Shown here: positions 46,899 through 54,701 of the stretch, in pieces
Numbering within the stretch: the stretch's first letter is position 1
Layout: every line of letters starts with the position of its first letter
NCBI GenBank assembly: GCA_948530865.1
Contig: CAOTKV010000001.1
Span: forward strand, 124,001 to 188,000
Reading direction: 5' to 3'
Origin: an uncultured Clostridia bacterium
Lineage (GTDB): Bacteria; Bacillota; Clostridia; TANB77; CAG-508
DNA: 64,000 nt
Translations under genes and position numbers: made by a program
Notes under the pieces: generated by a model
What the model saw: only the letters and a program-made list of their open reading frames with translations
Database searches by the model: none
What the model was told of the DNA's origin: nothing

Positions 46899-47849
46899 AT
46901 GGATTTTGAAGATTTCGAAGGATTTAAAAGAATAAAAAATATAAAGAAATTAAATGTAGAACAATTAGTTTCAATTTTATCTGCTTATAAAGAAATTTTA
47001 GGCGAAATTTCATATGTTATAGGTCTAGATTATGCAAAAATATATATAGATTTTAAAGGCAGATATGGAGTAGAAATAAAAGTTGATGATAAAACTAGCC
47101 AAATAATAATTGAAAGAAAACTGGATGAAGGTTGTATTGAAGATTATGACTCTAATTTAGAAAATGGAAAAGATTTATCAGAAGCAAAAGCTGATAGACT
47201 TATAGAACAAATATATGATTTAATAAATGATTATATGAATAATGGTAAAATTACAGAACATATTACAGATGTAAAAAAAGTTATATATATGAGTGAAGTT
47301 GAGAGAACATTGTTAAAGGATCAAAAGCTTTTTGGTAAAGTGAATATTGGTGGAGCAATTTCTGCTGGAAATATGTTTGAAGTAAAAGATGAAAATAATC
47401 AGTTATTATATCAAGCTAAAGAATCACCTATAACAAAATTATATTCATTAAAAAATTGTATTACAAGTAGAACAGATACTACAATAAATTATTCAAATTA
47501 TAAAAATCAATCTTATTCAATTGTATCACAGCCATTTGAAAATTTAGTATTTATTAAAGATGAAACAACAGTAAAAACTAGATTTATAGCCAAAACAACA
47601 AGTAAAGAATATAAAATTTCAGGGGATTATACAGATAACCATTATTTAATTGAATTAAATGAGCTTGTTATTGGTGCAATTGATTGTTTAGATCCAATGG
47701 TGAAAACAGAATATAGATTAGAAATAAATAACATAGATGAAATATCTAAGATTGTAGCTATTGCAATAATGCTAGATACTTATATAAGAAAAAATGAGGA
47801 TATACAATATAAAAAAGAGATTATTGAAAATATTAAAAGAAAATTTTAA
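46899..47849 (+). CDS. Unknown protein, possibly LURP-one-like C-terminal domain
   Basis: A 316-residue cytoplasmic protein. The N-terminal part (1-130) is helical and acidic. The C-terminal part (about 145-300), with LLKDQKLFGKVNIGGAISAGNMFEVKDENNQLLYQAKE and repeated short strands, recalls LURP-one/Tubby-like beta-barrels, but the match is by look only. ATG 46899 follows AGAGG at 46887-46891; an earlier ATG at 46881 lies too close to serve it. It ends at a very strong terminator. Confidence 0.6.
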   Translation: MDFEDFEGFKRIKNIKKLNVEQLVSILSAYKEILGEISYVIGLDYAKIYIDFKGRYGVEIKVDDKTSQIIIERKLDEGCIEDYDSNLENGKDLSEAKADRLIEQIYDLINDYMNNGKITEHITDVKKVIYMSEVERTLLKDQKLFGKVNIGGAISAGNMFEVKDENNQLLYQAKESPITKLYSLKNCITSRTDTTINYSNYKNQSYSIVSQPFENLVFIKDETTVKTRFIAKTTSKEYKISGDYTDNHYLIELNELVIGAIDCLDPMVKTEYRLEINNIDEISKIVAIAIMLDTYIRKNEDIQYKKEIIENIKRKF

Positions 47850-47858
47850 AAATTAAAG

Positions 47859-47894
47859 AAAGGTGCAAGTCACATTTGTGACTTGCACCTTTTG
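47859..47894 (+). terminator. Strong terminator after the 46899 gene
   Basis: A 15-base arm, AAAGGTGCAAGTCAC, pairs with GTGACTTGCACCTTT around a 4-base loop, followed by T. Confidence 0.93.
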
Positions 47895-47969
47895 GTTGGA
47901 AAGCAATTGTACGAAAAGTCAAATAAAATTTCACTTTTTGTATAACCACTCTCTTATAGGTCTGATGTG

Positions 47970-49028
47970 TTAGAATAAAAACTTCGTATTGTTTTGAATT
48001 CTCTCAGGAATAGATGACCGATTTTTTTGAATGGAACTTTTAATGTCTTCTACAGTTTGATACATCTTTTCTGAGAAATGGTGTGTTCTCCAGTTCCAAG
48101 ATTCGCCAGGGAGTCCATATTCTTCAGCAACTAATTGCCTTACATATTGCCTTGGAATATAAAGGTTTGGATTGTTATTGATTTTCCAATATTTATAATC
48201 AGGAGTTCTAAGCAAAAGATAAGAATGTTCCTGATATTTTTTGAGCTCATCTAAAGAGATGGTCTCAAAAGGAAAACCAGACATTTTTTCGATGTCGCAT
48301 GAAGTTAAATTACTAGGGCAAATATGAACATGTGAATGAACGATTGAATCTTTTGCTTTGCCAATTCCACCATTACCGCTTCCATTTTCCCATACAAGAA
48401 CGTTTTTTGCATTATATGTGAGTTTTAGCAGATATTCAATATCATGAAGAACATCTGTAAATTCTCCAAGAAGCATGGAGGGATTGAGCTCGGCATTAGA
48501 CATTACATGATTAAAAGGAATAATCAAAAAATATCCAGTAATAAACTGACCAACAGTAGGAAGTACAAAAAAGTTTTCACTACTATATACAGTCCGTTCA
48601 TTATCAGCAGGATATCCAGCTAAATACCTGCAATATGCACAGTCGGCAATTGTAGGAGTACCATTTTGCCCAGAACTATTAGATTTGTGATCTCCAATAT
48701 CAAGCATTAAATCATCTGCTATTTTAGCAAATTGCTCAGCAAAATGATTCTTAGCTATTATGATATATGGAGGTGGCTCTTCAAATAAACCTGAAGAATG
48801 GGAAACAACTTTAATGTTGATTGCATCTTTCAGCAATTTTCCAGTAATGTAGTCCCGTTTGGCACAGACAACACTTTTGTTGTTTTGGAATGATTCAGTA
48901 ATAAGAGTATCTGTTACAGGATTCCCAAAGGGAAAAGTAATCAGCCCCTTAAAACGAAGATCATTAAGAACAAGAATAGTGTCATTAGGCATACCATTTA
49001 AGACAAATAAATTCCGTGTTCTTTTCAT
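47970..49028 (-). CDS. HIT-like protein with foreign codon usage
   Basis: A 352-residue protein. The centre (about 130-255) has CAYCRYLAGYPADNERTVY and SIVHSHVHICPSNL, matching histidine-triad nucleotide-binding proteins (CxxC near the N-terminus, HxHxH-like site). The N-terminal 125 and C-terminal 95 residues are not recognised. Codon use stands out from neighbours: four in-frame CGG codons (first at codon 5), CGC, GGC and CTG are common. It has AAGGA upstream on the minus strand and stands alone. Horizontal acquisition is likely. A +1 shift at codon 5 would give a stop after a few residues. Confidence 0.75.
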   Translation of the reverse strand: MKRTRNLFVLNGMPNDTILVLNDLRFKGLITFPFGNPVTDTLITESFQNNKSVVCAKRDYITGKLLKDAINIKVVSHSSGLFEEPPPYIIIAKNHFAEQFAKIADDLMLDIGDHKSNSSGQNGTPTIADCAYCRYLAGYPADNERTVYSSENFFVLPTVGQFITGYFLIIPFNHVMSNAELNPSMLLGEFTDVLHDIEYLLKLTYNAKNVLVWENGSGNGGIGKAKDSIVHSHVHICPSNLTSCDIEKMSGFPFETISLDELKKYQEHSYLLLRTPDYKYWKINNNPNLYIPRQYVRQLVAEEYGLPGESWNWRTHHFSEKMYQTVEDIKSSIQKNRSSIPERIQNNTKFLF

Positions 49029-49135
49029 AAAGTATCAGTCCTTTCTAAAGTATAGTAACCATATATTAATACTTTTGTTTTAAAATATCAATATAAAAAG
49101 TAAATTTTTTGTAGAAAATTTGACTTTTTTGTAAT

Positions 49136-50346
49136 TTATCTTAAAATGGTAAACCATGACTTTGTAATTTGTTTTAGCAAATTAAATGTAGTAATTTTTT
49201 CAATTTCGTTTTCAGCAATTAAATTAACAGAAGAAATAAGTTCGTTATCAACATAAAAATTTACTTTTCCAAGTACTTGATTTTGACTAATTGGCGCTTC
49301 AATATTGGGGGTCAATTCAACTTCTTGTTTTATTTCTGATAAATTAGATTTTTGTAAAATTACACCACTGTCGTTTTCAAACACAAGATTTACATTTTTT
49401 CCGAGTTCCTTTTTTTACTTCTACATTTTGAACAACAGCACTTTTAGTTGCAACTTTTTCAAAAGTATAATTACTGAATCCATAATCAAGTAATAGTTTT
49501 GCTTCTGAAAAACGAAGTTTAGTTGTTGGAGCTCTCATTATAACAGCAATTAAAGATAAATCGCTTCTAGTAGCACTTGCAGATAAATTGTATAATGCTA
49601 AACTTGTAGAACCAGTTTTTAATCCTGTTGCCCCATCATATGTACGAATTAATTTGTTGGTATTAACTAGTTCAGACTTTCCGTCACGAAGGCTATCCAT
49701 CCAAATTGTTGTATATTCTTTGATATTAGGATGATTTTGTAAAAGTTCTCTAGACATTAAACTAATATCATAACTAGATGTAATGTGACCATCTTCATCA
49801 ATACCATGGCAGTTTTTAAATGTAGTATCATTCATACCTAATTCTTTTGCACGTGCATTCATTTTTTGAACAAACATTTCTTCACTTCCAGCTAGAAACT
49901 CAGCCATTGCAACAGTACAGTCATTAGCACTTACAACACATATAGCTTTCAACATTTCATGTACAGTTAAACTTTCTTTGGTATCTAACCAAATTTGTGA
50001 GCCGCCCATAGATGATGCTTTTTCACTACAAGGTATCATGGTTTCTAATGTAATATCACCTCTGTCTAAAGCTTCCATAATTAAAAGTATTGTCATTACT
50101 TTTGTAACACTAGCAGGACGTAATTGCTTATGAGAATTTTTCTCATATAATACTTTTCCGAGTGGTTTGTTCTATTAAAATAGCACTTTCTGATTCTATA
50201 TTCAAAAAGTTATCTGCAGTTTCTGCATTAACTTCAGTGGTGTCAGACATTTCGTTCCATATAGGAATAATTGAATATATTCCATAAGAACAAGTATTTA
50301 ATAATATAATAAAAAAAACAAAGATACTTATAATTTTTAATTTCAT
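49136..50346 (-). CDS. dacA: D-alanyl-D-alanine carboxypeptidase (DacA/DacF type) with two +1 frameshifts at CGG 50160 and CGG 49403
   Basis: Low-molecular-weight PBP trimming peptidoglycan stem peptides. Three frames join into one 402-residue protein when the C of two CGG codons is dropped. Signal/anchor segment 6-24; first CGG at codon 63, restoring IEQTTGKVLYEKNSHKQLRP; SxxK in SVTKVMT; SxN in VSANDCTVAMAE; KTG in LKTGSTSLALYN; second CGG near 315, restoring VKKGTGKNVNLVFEND ahead of the C-terminal beta domain. Unshifted, the first product ends before the active site. ATG 50346 follows GGAGG on the minus strand. Every catalytic motif is intact, which argues against simple decay. Confidence 0.85.
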
Positions 50347-50431
50347 AAAATCCTCCAAGAAGTTTAAGTTAGTAAATAGTATTCTAAAACTAAAATAATA
50401 TAACCTTAAATATAAAATTTGTTAAAAAGGC

Positions 50432-50460
50432 TTGTATTATAAAAAAAAAGTGTATATAAT
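50432..50460 (+). promoter_or_regulatory. Promoter of pfkA
   Basis: TTGTAT at 50432-50437, a 17-base spacer and TATAAT at 50455-50460, 51 bases before the ATG, in the divergent region shared with dacA. Confidence 0.7.
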
Positions 50461-50511
50461 ATGAATTGATTGTGAAAAAATAAATTCGAAGTTAATCAGG
50501 AGGAAAATATT

Positions 50512-51660
50512 ATGGAATCAAAAGTAAAGAAAGTTGCAATATTAACAAATGGTGGAGATGCTCCAGGGTTAAATGCTGTAATTAGAGCTATAGTAAAAAC
50601 AGCAAGTACACATGGAGTAGAATGTTATGGATTTATAGAAGGATATAAAGGATTATTACACAACAACTATGTAAGATTAGATTTACAAGGGAATGCTTCT
50701 GGATTATTAACAAAAGGTGGAACAATAATTGGTACATCAAATGCTACAAATGTATTTAATTATAAAGTTGTTAATGAAGATGGAACAGTAGAATATAAAG
50801 ATTTATCAGATGTCTGTGTTCAAAATATTAAAGATGATGGATTTGATTGTATATTCACATTAGGTGGAGATGGAACACAAAAATCTAGTAGAGATTTCTC
50901 ATTAAAAGGTGTTAATTGTATAGGCGTTCCAAAAACAATAGATAATGATGTTGCTCATACAGATATGACTTTTGGATATAATACAGCAGTTTCAGTTGCA
51001 ACTGAAGCATTAGATAGACTTCATACTACAGCGGAAGCTCATCACAGAATAATGGTTTTAGAAGTAATGGGAAGATATGCTGGATGGCTTGCATTAGAAT
51101 CTGCTATAGCAGGTGGTGCAGATGTTGCTTTAATTCCAGAAATTCCTTATGATATCAACAAAGTTATAGATAAAATAAAAGAAAGAAAAGCTGAAGGGAA
51201 AGATTTCACAATAGTTGTTACATCTGAAGGAGCAATGCCAAAGGATGGAACATTAACAGTAAGAAAAACATTAAACGATGGTGCAGGATTGGATAATATA
51301 AGATTAGGTGGTGTTGGAGAAAAACTAGCAAATGAACTTGAAGAACTAACTGGAATGGGAGCTAGAAACACAACATTAGGTTATGTTCAAAGAGGAGGAA
51401 CCCCATCAGCATTTGATAGAATTCTTTCAACAAAATATGGAACTAAAGCAATGGAACTTGCAATGGAAGGTGTATTTAATGTTTTAGTTACTTATAAAAA
51501 AGGTGAAATGGGATATGTTACTTTAGAAGATGTTGTTGGAAACAATAAAGTTGTTGGAGCAGCTTCAGGTAACACTAAAGAAAGTAATATAAGAAAAATT
51601 ACAATGGATGATGATTTAATCAGAGTTGCAAGAGACTTAGGAATATGTCTAGGTGATTAA
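50512..51660 (+). CDS. pfkA: 6-phosphofructokinase, mixed-substrate group
   Basis: Phosphorylates fructose-6-phosphate in glycolysis. NGGDAPGLNAVIRA at the N-terminus, TLGGDGTQKSS (about 122-132), VPKTIDNDV with the catalytic Asp, MGRYAGWLALESAIAGGAD and QRGGTPSAFDR are conserved. The GGDGT plus PKTIDND combination and 382-residue length suit the longer group III (mixed ATP/PPi) enzymes rather than the 320-residue allosteric type; here the Gly of GGDG points to ATP as donor. AGGAGG lies before ATG 50512. It is divergent from dacA and followed by a bidirectional terminator. Confidence 0.95.
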   Translation: MESKVKKVAILTNGGDAPGLNAVIRAIVKTASTHGVECYGFIEGYKGLLHNNYVRLDLQGNASGLLTKGGTIIGTSNATNVFNYKVVNEDGTVEYKDLSDVCVQNIKDDGFDCIFTLGGDGTQKSSRDFSLKGVNCIGVPKTIDNDVAHTDMTFGYNTAVSVATEALDRLHTTAEAHHRIMVLEVMGRYAGWLALESAIAGGADVALIPEIPYDINKVIDKIKERKAEGKDFTIVVTSEGAMPKDGTLTVRKTLNDGAGLDNIRLGGVGEKLANELEELTGMGARNTTLGYVQRGGTPSAFDRILSTKYGTKAMELAMEGVFNVLVTYKKGEMGYVTLEDVVGNNKVVGAASGNTKESNIRKITMDDDLIRVARDLGICLGD

Positions 51661-51682
51661 TTAAAATAACAATTTAAAGTTC

Positions 51683-51718
51683 AAAAATGGCTACCCAAAA
51701 TTCTGGTAGCCATTTTTC
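51683..51718. terminator. Bidirectional terminator between pfkA and the 51735 gene
   Basis: AAAAATGGCTACC pairs perfectly with GGTAGCCATTTTT around a 9-base loop. Confidence 0.93.
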
Positions 51719-51734
51719 CATAAAAAAGTAATTA

Positions 51735-52871
51735 CTAATTTGTTTTATTAACGGTTTCTCTTACGATACTTAAATATTTTGCTGCTTTTGCATAATTATG
51801 TCTTGCCATAATGCCACGGCTATTCTTAGTATAGAAGTTTTTTGGTATATCTATGCTAAGAATTTTTACTTCGCCATTTACTGCGTACCACTTGAGTTCT
51901 TTTTCGTCATTAAATATTGCAATATCAAATGGTTTGAAACTTTCTCCCCATTCAATTGCTACCATTCCAAGGGTGTCATCAATTTCAATTTCACCATCTG
52001 AGGTTTTAAATAGTAGGGTGACTGATGAAGAACTCTTTTTTATAATCTCATATGTCGGCTTTTCTTCATATATCTCATCAATAAGAGATGTTATTTTGTC
52101 AATTCGTAATTGTTCCTCATAACTCTGAAGGCAATTTTTGTGACAGCTTTTTCCGTTAAGAGTACTTAATACCCGAGTGTGGAGATCATACATAGAAAAT
52201 CTCCTGCCACAAATCGGACATATTGCTCCATTATTGGGAATAGTTATAGATGGACCATAGCATAAAATTTCATCCTTTTTTAAGAAATACCGCAAAGCAT
52301 TTATTTCGCATACATCAGGTAATTTGCGAATTTCTTCAAGAAAAGGAATGATTTTAAATTTAATTTCTACTGTGTTTTTTATAGATCCCTCCCAATCATG
52401 TACTTTACCATACTTATCTAAAATGTATCTTCCCCAAATAATATATTCAGAGAGAGTTGCATTCTTACCAAATGCTTTTAAATAGCGCTGGCGATTGGTT
52501 AACATGTTGTTGAAACTTTCCAAAGATTCTAAAGCCTTTTGAATTCCGTTTACACTGTCAAAGTCCTCCTTAGGAATAGTAAATTCCATTGGTTCGTAAT
52601 GAACACGAGCATAGATATCTTCAGTATAATTATCTTCATTACTTCTGCATTTTGCTTTTTGGATAGCTGTGAAATATTCTGTCATTTCTACTGAAAGTAC
52701 TGGGTTGCCATATTCATCAAATGATTCAGGCTCTATTAAATGACCTTGCAAGTAAACTGTAATACTTCCAGGAATAGGAAGCTTACTTAGTTCTAAAATG
52801 CCATTTCTCTTCTGTGTAAAGATGTCAAACCGTTCAGTCATTTTGATACTTTCATAAACTCTGTTATCCAT
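51735..52871 (-). CDS. Unknown protein with zinc-finger-like Cys/His site and foreign codon usage
   Basis: A 378-residue protein I do not recognise. Near 218-245 it has CPICGRRFSMYDLHTR followed by CHKNC, a likely C2HC-type metal site. The N-terminal 200 residues are mixed alpha/beta (LPIPGSITVYLQGHLIEPESF, WGRYILDKYGKVHDWEGSIKN); the end is a beta domain closing with RHNYAKAAKYLSIV. Three CGG codons are in frame (first at codon 14), with CGC and GCT use unlike neighbours. AAGGAGGCA lies upstream on the minus strand. It is a single-gene insertion between pfkA and tig, and may be acquired. Confidence 0.7.
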   Translation of the reverse strand: MDNRVYESIKMTERFDIFTQKRNGILELSKLPIPGSITVYLQGHLIEPESFDEYGNPVLSVEMTEYFTAIQKAKCRSNEDNYTEDIYARVHYEPMEFTIPKEDFDSVNGIQKALESLESFNNMLTNRQRYLKAFGKNATLSEYIIWGRYILDKYGKVHDWEGSIKNTVEIKFKIIPFLEEIRKLPDVCEINALRYFLKKDEILCYGPSITIPNNGAICPICGRRFSMYDLHTRVLSTLNGKSCHKNCLQSYEEQLRIDKITSLIDEIYEEKPTYEIIKKSSSSVTLLFKTSDGEIEIDDTLGMVAIEWGESFKPFDIAIFNDEKELKWYAVNGEVKILSIDIPKNFYTKNSRGIMARHNYAKAAKYLSIVRETVNKTN

Positions 52872-53061
52872 AAATTTGCCTCCTTGAAAAGTGTTATTAG
52901 TTACAATAAAACAAATAATTACTTAAAACGTTCTCTGTATAATATATAACAGAGAGTTTTATAAAATATAAAACATTATTAATATTTTAACACAGATTTA
53001 CATAAAGTACAAGATGCCACTATCAATAAGTCAAGGAAGGCAAGAAATTTGCCTAAAACAC

Positions 53062-53089
53062 TTGATTTTTATTTTTCCTGTGATATAAT
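53062..53089 (+). promoter_or_regulatory. Promoter of tig
   Basis: TTGATT at 53062-53067, a 16-base spacer and TATAAT at 53084-53089, 45 bases before the ATG. The rest of 52872-53134 is A/T-rich and holds nothing else I can support. Confidence 0.65.
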
Positions 53090-53134
53090 ATAAAAGCTAT
53101 TTATGAGAAATAGGAAGAAAATGGAGGAAGTAAA

Positions 53135-54556
53135 ATGAGTGTAAAAGTTGAAAATACTGAAAATAAGAACGAAGTAAAATTAGAAATTACAGTAGATGCA
53201 AAAGTTTTTGACGAAGGAATAGTAAAAGTATATAACAAAAATGCTAAATATTTTAATATACCTGGTTTTAGAAAAGGAAAGGCTCCAATGAATATAGTTG
53301 AAAGATATTATGGAGCAAGCATTTTTTATGAAGATGCATTTCAAGATGTTGCATCAATAGCATATGATGAAGCTATAAAATCAGAAAAAATTGAAGTTGC
53401 AAGCAGACCTGAAATAGATGTAATCCAAATGGAAAAAGGAAAAGATTTAATCTTCACAGCAGTAGTAGCTACAAAACCAGAAGTTAAACTTGGAAAATAT
53501 AAAGGAATATCTTTAGAAAAAACAGAAGTTAAAGTTACAGATAAAGATGTTGAAGAAGAACTAAATCATATGGCAGAACATAACAGTAGAATGGTTACAG
53601 TAACAGATAGAGTAGCTAAAGATGGAGATGTTGCTGTTATTGATTATACAGGAACTGTTGATGGTGTTGAATTTGAAGGTGGAAAAGCAGAAAATTATGA
53701 ATTAACATTAGGAAGCAATACATTTATACCAGGTTTTGAAGCTCAAGTAGTTGGGATGAAAACTGAAGAAACTAAAGATGTAAATGTTAAATTTCCAGAA
53801 GAATATTTCTCAAAAGATTTAGCTGGAAAAGATGCTATATTTAAAGTTGTTTTACATGAAATTAAACAAAAAGAATTACCAAAAATTGATGATGAATTTG
53901 TAAAAGATGTTAGTGAATTTGATACTATATCTGAACTAAAGGCTGATATCAAAGCAAAAAAAGAAAAACAAAATGAAGAAAGATCTAAAGCAGAATTAGA
54001 AGAAAAAGCAGTAAGAGCAGTTGCAGAAAGCTCAGAAGTAGAAATTCCAAATGGAATGGTAGAACTTGAATTAGATAATATGCAAGAAGATATGAATAGA
54101 AGATTATCATATCAAGGAATTAGTTTTGAACAATATTTACAAATGCTAGGAAAAACAGTTGCTGATTTTAGAAAAGAAAGTGTAGAACCAGCAAAAGATT
54201 CTATAAAAATGAGATTAGTTTTAGAAGCAGTTTATACTGATGCTAAAATAGAAGTTTCAGATGAAGAAGTTGAAGCTAAATTAAAAGAATTAGCACAAAG
54301 CTATGGAAGAAAAGAAGAAGAATTAAAAAATAATGAAGATTTAATAAATAGTATAAAAGTTAATATTAAATCTGAAAAAGGTATAGCTTTAATAGTAGAT
54401 AATGCTAAAATAAAAGTTGTAGAACCAAAGGAAGAAAAAGAAGAGAAAACAGAAAAGAAAACAACAGCAAAAAAATCTACAAAGAAAACTGCTGAAAAAG
54501 AAGAAAAGGAAGAAAAAACAGAAAAGAAAACTACAAAAAAATCAACAAAAAAATAA
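53135..54556 (+). CDS. tig: Trigger factor with extended Lys-rich tail
   Basis: Ribosome-bound chaperone and prolyl isomerase. The ribosome-binding loop is PGFRKGKAPMNIVERYYG (about 44-61), the FKBP domain includes AVIDYTGTVDGVEFEGGKAENYELTLGSNTFIPGFE (about 165-205), and the C-terminal helical chaperone domain follows to about 430. The last 45 residues are a low-complexity tail of EKK, AKK and KST units, absent from standard trigger factor (about 430 residues); here the total is 473. GGAGG precedes ATG 53135. clpP and clpX follow after a protease gene, the usual neighbourhood with one insertion. Confidence 0.96.
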   Translation: MSVKVENTENKNEVKLEITVDAKVFDEGIVKVYNKNAKYFNIPGFRKGKAPMNIVERYYGASIFYEDAFQDVASIAYDEAIKSEKIEVASRPEIDVIQMEKGKDLIFTAVVATKPEVKLGKYKGISLEKTEVKVTDKDVEEELNHMAEHNSRMVTVTDRVAKDGDVAVIDYTGTVDGVEFEGGKAENYELTLGSNTFIPGFEAQVVGMKTEETKDVNVKFPEEYFSKDLAGKDAIFKVVLHEIKQKELPKIDDEFVKDVSEFDTISELKADIKAKKEKQNEERSKAELEEKAVRAVAESSEVEIPNGMVELELDNMQEDMNRRLSYQGISFEQYLQMLGKTVADFRKESVEPAKDSIKMRLVLEAVYTDAKIEVSDEEVEAKLKELAQSYGRKEEELKNNEDLINSIKVNIKSEKGIALIVDNAKIKVVEPKEEKEEKTEKKTTAKKSTKKTAEKEEKEEKTEKKTTKKSTKK

Positions 54557-54567
54557 TAAAATAAGGT

Positions 54568-54599
54568 AAGCCTTCAATCTTAAGATTGAAGGCTTTTTG
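54568..54599 (+). terminator. Terminator of tig
   Basis: AAGCCTTCAATCTTA pairs with TAAGATTGAAGGCTT, then TTTTT. Confidence 0.93.
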
Positions 54600-54701
54600 T
54601 TACTTAAATGTTATATTAAAATTATGAAAAAGAAATTTACATTTGCTATTTAAAAATATATAATAAACTAAAATATATATGTAAAAGGGATTTTTTTGAT
54701 T

